Source: Bacteroidota bacterium
GTDB lineage: Bacteria > Bacteroidota > Bacteroidia > B-17B0 > Aurantibacillaceae
Assembly (NCBI GenBank): GCA_025359355.1
Contig: JANYGR010000233.1
Location: 1-12,467 of the forward strand
Direction of reading: 5' to 3'
DNA length: 12,467 nt
Shown here: positions 7,166 through 12,467 of the stretch, piece after piece
Layout: every line of letters begins with the position of its first letter
Numbering within the stretch: position 1 is the stretch's first letter
Notes under the pieces: model-generated
Database searches by the model: none
What the model was told of the DNA's origin: nothing
The model's input: the letters and a program-made list of their open reading frames with translations, nothing else
Made by a program: the position numbers and the translations under genes

Positions 7166-9337
7166 TTATTTTGCATGACTAATTTCAAAAAATGACTGGT
7201 AAACTTTAGCATTAATTAAATCTTTGGTTGCTCTACCATGAAACGCTTCATATTTTTTATAAACCATCTCGTTGTTTTTAATATCATAAACGAAACAATA
7301 ATAATAAGTTGTCAAACCATTTCTAAGCCCTCTATAATTAACAATCCCCGTTTTCATCACATACTGGGTACCGTATTTTGAAATAACCTTGTCGATATCA
7401 TCCGTATTAAAAATCGGATTTCTATCAGCATCGTTTCCGTCAAATTTTTCGGTAAACCAATCGTTGATGGTTGAATAATCGTTTACTTTATCAGCTTCTG
7501 AGGCGGACATTAAACTTGGGTCAAGAGTTACTAATTCGAAATTCTGGCGTTTAGCGCAATCATCTACAGTTACTGTAAATTTTTCTTGATTCTCGTCAGA
7601 TTCAATGTATTTCATTTTATCTACTTTACGAGTCTCATTAATTTTTAAATAAAATGGTTCTAATAGTACTACTTTTTCTATTTTTAGTTTAGCAGTTTTA
7701 ACATACTCACTATTTTTTGTTGTTTTAGTTTTGGTATTACGCGAATTGTAAGTTGAAAATCCAGAGCTATTATTTCCAGAATTAGATCCTGCCATAGGGA
7801 ATTTAGTTGCAAATTCAGTGTCATTCATGAATAGGTCTACATACATTTCTTTATAATAGGCAGTATCGTAGTTCTTAAAGCTATTTTCTTTTTGAAGACT
7901 TGCTATTAAATCAGTTTTTGAGCTTGATTCATCTTTTGTTATAATTGAGTCTTTTTTTACTTCAGCAATAACTGCTGGTTTTTTGGTTACTCGCACAAAA
8001 TCAATAATTCCCCAATCTGTATTTTTCATTAATTTGAACAAACTGTCAGAGTATGCGCTCATTTGTTTATTATTTGGAAATTTTTTATGAGCTCGATACA
8101 CGTAATTGAGAGACATCATAGTCCATTCATTTGCTGGCATTTTGCCAATTAAATGATATAATTGCTGAGGATAACTTTCGATGTCAGTATAAGATTTCAT
8201 GCCGTCTTCTAAATAAGAATCACTGTTGTAACGCAATAGCCCTTTACCGTGTAAGCTAATAGCGTACATACATTTGGAAATTACTTCTGCCACATATTCA
8301 TTATTTGGATATTTTTTTGATAAAATATAAGCCGCATATAGGGCACTTTGGTAATCTCTGTTTTTTAAATACAAACGGCATAATTCCATTCGCGCTAAAT
8401 CTCTTATGTATTCAAATTGTTCTTTACCTAATACTTCATTTACTTTCCCAGTATTACTTCTATTGGCAATTAAATCGGCAATGGCTTGTTTACGCTTGGC
8501 AGTATTAGGATGCGTGTGTTTAGTATCGTCTTCATTAGAGTTATTTCTAATAGAAGACACTTCTTTTAAAAAATATCCTGTGGGCAATTTATAATGTTCA
8601 TTTTCGAAAAATTGTTTTTGGAATTCAACTAGCTCAAACGGTAAGTGCGCATATTGTAATACATCAAATGCTTTTTCGGCTTGCTTAAAATTATAATTAG
8701 TTTGCTCAAATAATTTAAATCCTTCAATGTCGGCTTCACTTTCAGTTTCTTTAGAATATTGACATTTTTCAATTAACTTATCTTCGCGATCTTGTCCATT
8801 GTAGTTTTTATTGTCAATTTTTTTGTCATTCACATAGCCATTGATGTTGTGCTTTTTTGTGTAATGAGAAATTTCGTGACAAAGTATATATGCTAATTGA
8901 GCCTCCGTTTCGGCTTGAGAGATTAATCCGATATCTAAAAAGATATATCCTTTATCGTAGCTATATGCATTAACTACGGGCGATTTAAGCGTAAAAATAT
9001 GTAGTTCTTTTCGAAGAGTTGGATTGTTTTTTAATACAACATCCGCTACTTTGTTGAGGTATTTGGTTACCTCATCATTAATAAGAGTGTTCCCACTTTT
9101 TACAATTTTTTCAATTTCGTAATTAGCTTCAGTTACATAAGTTTTTTTTAAACGGATATCTTCATCCTTTTGCTTATTTAACTCTGTGATATCATTTTGT
9201 ATAACGTTACGAATGTTTTGAGTGAAAATATCAGGAAGGGTTCCAGAAGATTTAAGTGGTGTGAAATTTTCGTTTAAATTTTGTTGAGCAAAGCAAGCAT
9301 TTGCTGATAGAAAAATAAATAGAGCCAGTTTATTCAT
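7166..9337 (-). CDS. Secreted M48-family zinc metallopeptidase with long C-terminal extension
   Basis: A signal peptide (residues 1-17, before QQN) exports a 723-residue protein. The catalytic zinc motif HEISH is at 154-158, with E155 as the general base. The downstream ESEAD motif at 199-203 supplies the probable third ligand, E199. This spacing and the preceding INDEVTKYLNKVADVV stretch are typical of M48 peptidases of the BepA/Oma1-like branch, which act in envelope protein quality control. Residues about 300-450 are helical and may form TPR-like repeats. A Ser/Asn/Thr/Lys-rich linker (about 517-540) leads to a C-terminal domain (about 545-723) I do not recognise. BepA-type proteins are shorter, so the extension is notable. 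The gene sits just downstream of a terminator and upstream of a barrel gene, possibly a partner or client. The peptidase call is secure; the biological role is inferred. Confidence 0.92.
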   Translation of the reverse strand: MNKLALFIFLSANACFAQQNLNENFTPLKSSGTLPDIFTQNIRNVIQNDITELNKQKDEDIRLKKTYVTEANYEIEKIVKSGNTLINDEVTKYLNKVADVVLKNNPTLRKELHIFTLKSPVVNAYSYDKGYIFLDIGLISQAETEAQLAYILCHEISHYTKKHNINGYVNDKKIDNKNYNGQDREDKLIEKCQYSKETESEADIEGFKLFEQTNYNFKQAEKAFDVLQYAHLPFELVEFQKQFFENEHYKLPTGYFLKEVSSIRNNSNEDDTKHTHPNTAKRKQAIADLIANRSNTGKVNEVLGKEQFEYIRDLARMELCRLYLKNRDYQSALYAAYILSKKYPNNEYVAEVISKCMYAISLHGKGLLRYNSDSYLEDGMKSYTDIESYPQQLYHLIGKMPANEWTMMSLNYVYRAHKKFPNNKQMSAYSDSLFKLMKNTDWGIIDFVRVTKKPAVIAEVKKDSIITKDESSSKTDLIASLQKENSFKNYDTAYYKEMYVDLFMNDTEFATKFPMAGSNSGNNSSGFSTYNSRNTKTKTTKNSEYVKTAKLKIEKVVLLEPFYLKINETRKVDKMKYIESDENQEKFTVTVDDCAKRQNFELVTLDPSLMSASEADKVNDYSTINDWFTEKFDGNDADRNPIFNTDDIDKVISKYGTQYVMKTGIVNYRGLRNGLTTYYYCFVYDIKNNEMVYKKYEAFHGRATKDLINAKVYQSFFEISHAK

Positions 9338-9365
9338 GTAGAATTTGATTAGGATATAAATATAA

Positions 9366-9403
9366 AAAAAACCGCTTTAATAAAATAATTAAAGCGGTTT
9401 TTT
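9366..9403 (-). terminator. Perfect 16-bp hairpin terminator
   Basis: The arms aaaaaaccgctttaat (9366-9381) and attaaagcggtttttt (9388-9403) are perfect complements around the 6-base loop aaaata. Read on the minus strand, the stem runs into a T tract, 23 bases after the stop of the 561-residue protein. The flanking A and T runs make it a plausible terminator in both directions. It leaves only 28 bases before the M48 gene start, so that gene's promoter must lie in or before the hairpin unless read-through feeds it. Confidence 0.88.
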
Positions 9404-9425
9404 ATTAAAAGAAATAACTTAACGA

Positions 9426-11111
9426 TTATTCGAATTTGATTTTAGAAAAACGATCTTGTCCTTTATCTTCTGTATAAATATAGATTTCATTATTTGCACC
9501 TGGTACGAAAATCTCAGTATCAGAAGGTGGCATAAATTGAGGATTACGTTCTTGAATAGGCGCAAAACAATAATCATCATTTTTCATTAATACAGTTCGT
9601 TTAGTAATTTTACCATCTAATAAAGACATAGTATTACAAACAAAATTAGAACCATGTATACCTGATACATTTTTTAAATCTTTAGGTTCAAAATCTGCTT
9701 TCTCATAACGCTCAATGTTTTTAGGATGATCATCATTTAAGATGTATAAATTTTTAGAAGTAGCTACAGCAATATATTGTTTGAAAACGTGTGCAGCTCC
9801 ATTAACTCTATCATTTTGACGTAAAGGAGAGTTTTTGATCCATTCAAATTCACCTTTAGCATTTAATTTGGCAACGATAACATCCATATATTCATAAGCA
9901 TAGTAACCATTGCTCATACCAAAGCCACCCATACCAAAGCCACCCATTCCACCAAAGCCACTATTACTACTGTTTTGGTAGTATTGTTCGCTATATTGTT
10001 CTCCAACATAATAAACAGCGTCTCCAACAGGAATAATATAATCCAATTTATATTTGAAATATCTTGAACGACTAGGATTAGATTCTAAATCTTTTAATAA
10101 TTTGTCATCAAAAAACTTAACTGTTTTTGCAGCAACTGCATTTGTTGTTGTATTTACTTTAAAGCTAAAAATACCAACTTTCACTAAATCTCTTCCTTTT
10201 CTTTCAACTACATCTTTTAAGAAACCACCAATAACTAATTCGTTATCGCTTGTTTTAGAAAATTCGATATCTTTCACATAATAATCATCATCAAAGCCAA
10301 GGTCTAATTGCTTTGGTTTTTGATCTGCTGCATTTAACGTATAAACTTTTAATTTATATTTTTTTTCTTTTTCAGTAGATGATTTAGCTAATTCAGTAAC
10401 ACAGTAATAAATGTTATCGTTTTTATCTAAGAATAAACCAATATAACCATAACTGTCAAATTTAGTAGGATCTAAACCAAACAAAGATGCTGCGAAACCA
10501 GCGCCCCATGAGCCACTTGCATTTAAGTTTTGATCAACTGTTTTTGTCCATAGCTTTTTTTGACTAGCAGCATCCATTAAAATCAAATCCGTTTTATAGG
10601 TATCTGCTTTATTTGCTTTATGAGAAGCTTTGATTGCAAATTTTGTATGAGTTGGATTAGGATAAATATCAAAATCAACAAATTCGTAATGATCAGAACT
10701 AACCGTTAAAATTTCTTTTAATTGCTCAGATACCACACCAGCAGAAGTTACTGTTTGATAAAATAACGTCATTTTATCCGCTTTTTTATCATATTGTCTT
10801 CTAAAAATAAACACGTTTCCTTCGGAATATTCAACGTCTTCAATTTTAGTATTATTTTCTTCACCTAAACTAATCTCTTTAGAAAACAAAGGCTTTAAAG
10901 TTTTTTTGTCATATTTTTCTACAAAAAATGAAGTTCCTTTACCTTTACTTCTAATACGGTAACAATAATAACTATTGTCGTCGCCACCAAGCATACGGTT
11001 CATTTTATTGTTTTTGTCATTTTCTAAGGCTGGCCCGTCAGTCATCTGAACTTGAGCAAAAGCCATGCTTCCTAATGAAAGAAGGCAAGTGGTTAATGTT
11101 TTTAATTTCAT
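9426..11111 (-). CDS. Secreted protein of unknown function with Gly/Met-rich insert
   Basis: A 561-residue protein with a signal peptide (MKLKTLTTCLLSLGSMAFA, cleaved before QVQ). The mature part is strand-rich and contains repeated units of the type V-x-K-L/Y-D/N ... K-x-L, such as FFVEKYDKKTLKPLFSKEI, KLKVYTLNAADQKPKQL and VIVAKLNAKGEFEWIKNSPL. This suggests a propeller-like or WD/NHL-like fold without recognisable catalytic residues. A low-complexity insert, SGFGGMGGFGMGGFGMS, occupies residues 384-400. YPNP occurs at 150-153 but is internal, and the C-terminus (SKIKFE) has no T9SS sorting domain, so the protein is probably periplasmic or outer-membrane associated. It is followed by a strong terminator and preceded by a candidate promoter, so it may be a single-gene unit. 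I do not recognise the family. Confidence 0.8.
   Translation of the reverse strand: MKLKTLTTCLLSLGSMAFAQVQMTDGPALENDKNNKMNRMLGGDDNSYYCYRIRSKGKGTSFFVEKYDKKTLKPLFSKEISLGEENNTKIEDVEYSEGNVFIFRRQYDKKADKMTLFYQTVTSAGVVSEQLKEILTVSSDHYEFVDFDIYPNPTHTKFAIKASHKANKADTYKTDLILMDAASQKKLWTKTVDQNLNASGSWGAGFAASLFGLDPTKFDSYGYIGLFLDKNDNIYYCVTELAKSSTEKEKKYKLKVYTLNAADQKPKQLDLGFDDDYYVKDIEFSKTSDNELVIGGFLKDVVERKGRDLVKVGIFSFKVNTTTNAVAAKTVKFFDDKLLKDLESNPSRSRYFKYKLDYIIPVGDAVYYVGEQYSEQYYQNSSNSGFGGMGGFGMGGFGMSNGYYAYEYMDVIVAKLNAKGEFEWIKNSPLRQNDRVNGAAHVFKQYIAVATSKNLYILNDDHPKNIERYEKADFEPKDLKNVSGIHGSNFVCNTMSLLDGKITKRTVLMKNDDYCFAPIQERNPQFMPPSDTEIFVPGANNEIYIYTEDKGQDRFSKIKFE
9915..9959 (-). repeat. In-frame 15-bp tandem repeat coding for GGFGM
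   Basis: The 15-base unit cataccaaagccacc occurs twice without change (9915-9929 and 9930-9944), followed by a partial, altered third copy up to about 9959. On the coding strand it specifies Gly-Gly-Phe-Gly-Met. Since the unit is five codons, slippage would change the protein length without shifting the frame. Confidence 0.85.
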
Positions 11112-11149
11112 AATTTATTGAGTTTAATTAAGGATTTAAATACTGATTA

Positions 11150-11179
11150 TAAATGTATTACTTTTTTTGAAATACAAAA
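11150..11179 (-). promoter_or_regulatory. Candidate Bacteroidota-type promoter for the 561-residue secreted protein
   Basis: On the minus strand TTTTG (complement of 11175-11179) is followed after 17 bases by TACATTTA (complement of 11150-11157). This fits the phylum's -33 TTTG / -7 TAnnTTTG pattern at seven of eight positions of the -7 box. The start codon is 38 bases further on, a reasonable leader. The region is A+T rich, so chance matches are expected and this is only a candidate. Confidence 0.35.
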
Positions 11180-11204
11180 TAATTAAATCGTAAATAAATA
11201 ATTA

Positions 11205-11966
11205 TTATTTACGACACATATAAAGCAACTCTCCTTTAGGTAAGCGGTAACGTTCTACTAACTCTGGAGAAATTTCTTTTGTATAATCTTCTACAGTTAC
11301 TTTAAACCCTGCAGCAGCTAATTTATCTTTATAATCTAAGCCAAATAAACGCACATGGTCTTTTTGCCAAAAATGAAGTTCACGGTCTTTTTCGGTAACA
11401 ATACTTTTATCTTCGTATGTTTCGTATCGGTTTACATCTTGTGGAATTTGAAAGATACCAAAGCCGCCCGGTTTTATCATACGGTATAATTCGGAGATGC
11501 ATTGCTCTGCATTTTCAACGTGTTCTAATACATGATTACAGAAAATAACATCAAAGGTATTGTCTTCAAAAGGCGCATGGTGTAAATCAAAATGAACATC
11601 TGCAATTGGCGAGTTATAATCACCAGTCGTATAATCTAAATTAGGCATTGCTCTAAAAAGCTTATAAAAGCACTGTTCGGGAGCAATGTGTAATAATTTA
11701 TGTTTAGCTGTAAAGAAGTCTGTTTTGTTTTTTAGGTATAGCCATAATAAACGATGCCTTTCTAAAGACAAGCTACCGGGGCATAATACGTTATTTCGTT
11801 TAGCTCTGCCGCCATATCCGTAAGGTAAAAATTTACGGTATGTTTTCCCACTAATAGGATCTTCGTATGCTTTTCCATAATATACGATGGGGGCAATTTT
11901 ACTAAAGATTAAACTGAACTGTATCAGAATAGGACGGGGAATGGTGCGAAGCAGAAAGTGAAACAT
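11205..11966 (-). CDS. Class I SAM-dependent methyltransferase (Methyltransf_11 type)
   Basis: A 253-residue cytoplasmic methyltransferase. The SAM-binding region has LLHIAPEQ at 91-98 in place of the usual D-x-G-x-G-x-G, then TTGDY (D116), ADVHFDLHHAPFEDNTFDVIFCNHVLEHV (123-150; motif II and post-motif, in two runs here) and MIKPGGFGIFQIP (163-175). The N-terminal part has RKFLPYG (44-50) and LCPGSLSLERHR (61-72). In relatives as I remember them, this region forms a CPxC...CPxC zinc ribbon. Here the first pair reads DPIS (36-39) and only C62 of the second remains. The substrate is unknown; relatives occur near glycan and polysaccharide genes. The gene starts 21 bases after the stop of the DUF4384-type gene, probably in one transcript with it, and 93 bases separate it from the next gene. 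Confidence 0.85.
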   Translation of the reverse strand: MFHFLLRTIPRPILIQFSLIFSKIAPIVYYGKAYEDPISGKTYRKFLPYGYGGRAKRNNVLCPGSLSLERHRLLWLYLKNKTDFFTAKHKLLHIAPEQCFYKLFRAMPNLDYTTGDYNSPIADVHFDLHHAPFEDNTFDVIFCNHVLEHVENAEQCISELYRMIKPGGFGIFQIPQDVNRYETYEDKSIVTEKDRELHFWQKDHVRLFGLDYKDKLAAAGFKVTVEDYTKEISPELVERYRLPKGELLYMCRK

Positions 11967-11987
11967 AATGTATGAGTTGTATGATAT

Positions 11988-12467
11988 TTAATTTTTAGTA
12001 ATTTCTATAATAATGGGGACAATGTTTTTTACTTTGGTATCAGCTATAAAATTAATTTTCGAATCGTTATTAAATTTAATATCCTTGATGATGTCATCCG
12101 CTAATATATCATTGATGCGTTGCTGATAATCTGTTGTTTTATTTGCATTAAATTTTGCATTCAACGTTTTAAAATCTAAGGGTTTTTTAGATATTAATAC
12201 AGCGATATAGTCTTTGGTGCCAATGTTATCAGGAGTCATACTTTTTTCGCGAGGAAAAACACGAGTGCCCGTAATGCCACAATAAGCTGAGTGTTTGGGC
12301 GTATAGGGGAATAAGACATAACTTCCATTATCGGTTTCTTTTCCGAAAACATACACGTAACATTCCAAATTGTTTTTTAGTTGTACTTTAAATTTTGACC
12401 CAATTTTCATCGGAGTAGTTGTACTATATACATTGTTTCCTTTGTTGGTTAAGGCAAACGGTTTTTT
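11988..12467 (-). CDS. DUF4384-type protein, C-terminal part (runs off right edge)
   Basis: The reading frame is open to the right edge: 159 residues are visible and the N-terminus lies outside the window. An ATG at 12408-12410 is internal, because the codons before it (KPFALTNKGNNVYSTTTP) continue the domain naturally. The stretch VGSKF-like opening IGSKFKVQLKNNLECYVYVFG, then YVLFPYTPKHSAYCGITG, RVFPREKSMTPDNIGTKDYIAVLISK, matches the DUF4384 fold as I know it (quoted here in pieces). In Bacteroidota this domain usually closes larger secreted or caspase-like proteins and its function is unknown. No C-terminal sorting signal is present. The methyltransferase gene follows after 21 bases, suggesting co-transcription. 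The family call is from memory of the motif and is fairly confident; the architecture of the full protein cannot be judged. Confidence 0.7.
   Translation of the reverse strand, partial: KKPFALTNKGNNVYSTTTPMKIGSKFKVQLKNNLECYVYVFGKETDNGSYVLFPYTPKHSAYCGITGTRVFPREKSMTPDNIGTKDYIAVLISKKPLDFKTLNAKFNANKTTDYQQRINDILADDIIKDIKFNNDSKINFIADTKVKNIVPIIIEITKN

Noticed and set aside
8305..8594. Two plus-strand open frames within the M48 peptidase gene
   Set aside because: They overlap each other and a strongly supported gene, with no start context or motif of their own.
10054..10281. Plus-strand 75-codon open frame
   Set aside because: It is antisense to the 561-residue secreted protein and has no supporting feature.
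10653..10665. YPNP motif in the 561-residue protein as a T9SS sorting signal
   Set aside because: It lies at residues 150-153, far from the C-terminus, whereas sorting domains are C-terminal; the actual C-terminus lacks the pattern.

Overview
The window looks like chromosomal DNA from a Bacteroidota member, most likely an environmental Flavobacteriales- or Chitinophagales-like lineage. The evidence is high A+T content, TAA/TAG stops, no strong Shine-Dalgarno sequences, a type IX secretion (T9SS) C-terminal sorting domain with a YPNP-type motif (IFPNP), a DUF4384-type protein, a MORN_2/YwqK-type protein, and secreted proteins whose signal peptides end in ...FAQ or ...EAQ. I cannot name the genus from sequence alone.

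Positions 1-2416 hold the main anomaly. Two incomplete copies of cysS (cysteinyl-tRNA synthetase) face outward from a common spacer. The minus-strand copy (864 down to 1) is the N-terminal 288 codons and runs off the left edge. The plus-strand copy (from about 1367 to 2416) is the C-terminal part, codons 139-487, and has no start. They overlap over codons 139-288 as a diverged inverted repeat (1-460 against 1357-1816). I counted 18 differences in 450 aligned bases, every one a synonymous third-position change. The repeat joins the truncated 5' end of a YwqK-like gene at a 9-base microhomology. The simplest reading is a chimeric join between two closely related genomes, from assembly or amplification. 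A real inverted duplication or invertible cassette is a less likely alternative.

Positions 2591-6304 (plus strand) hold three co-directional genes: a T9SS-secreted protein with seven repeats of about 52 residues (probably a beta-propeller), a GT-C glycosyltransferase of the family 39/PMT_2 type only 5 bases downstream, and a class I SAM methyltransferase whose true start codon is unclear. Together they suggest an envelope or secreted-glycan operon, but that is inference.

Positions 6301-12467 (minus strand) hold five genes, given here in transcription order: the C-terminal end of a DUF4384-type protein entering from the right edge, a class I methyltransferase with a degraded N-terminal zinc-ribbon-like region, a 561-residue secreted protein with a Gly/Met-rich insert, a strong hairpin terminator, a secreted M48-family zinc metallopeptidase with a long C-terminal extension, and a probable outer-membrane beta-barrel protein. 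The last gene converges on the plus-strand methyltransferase gene and overlaps it by 4 bases. Four of the five are exported or envelope-type proteins, so this side looks like a cell-envelope neighbourhood. No tRNA, rRNA, CRISPR array, insertion sequence or gene-free stretch above 300 bases was seen.
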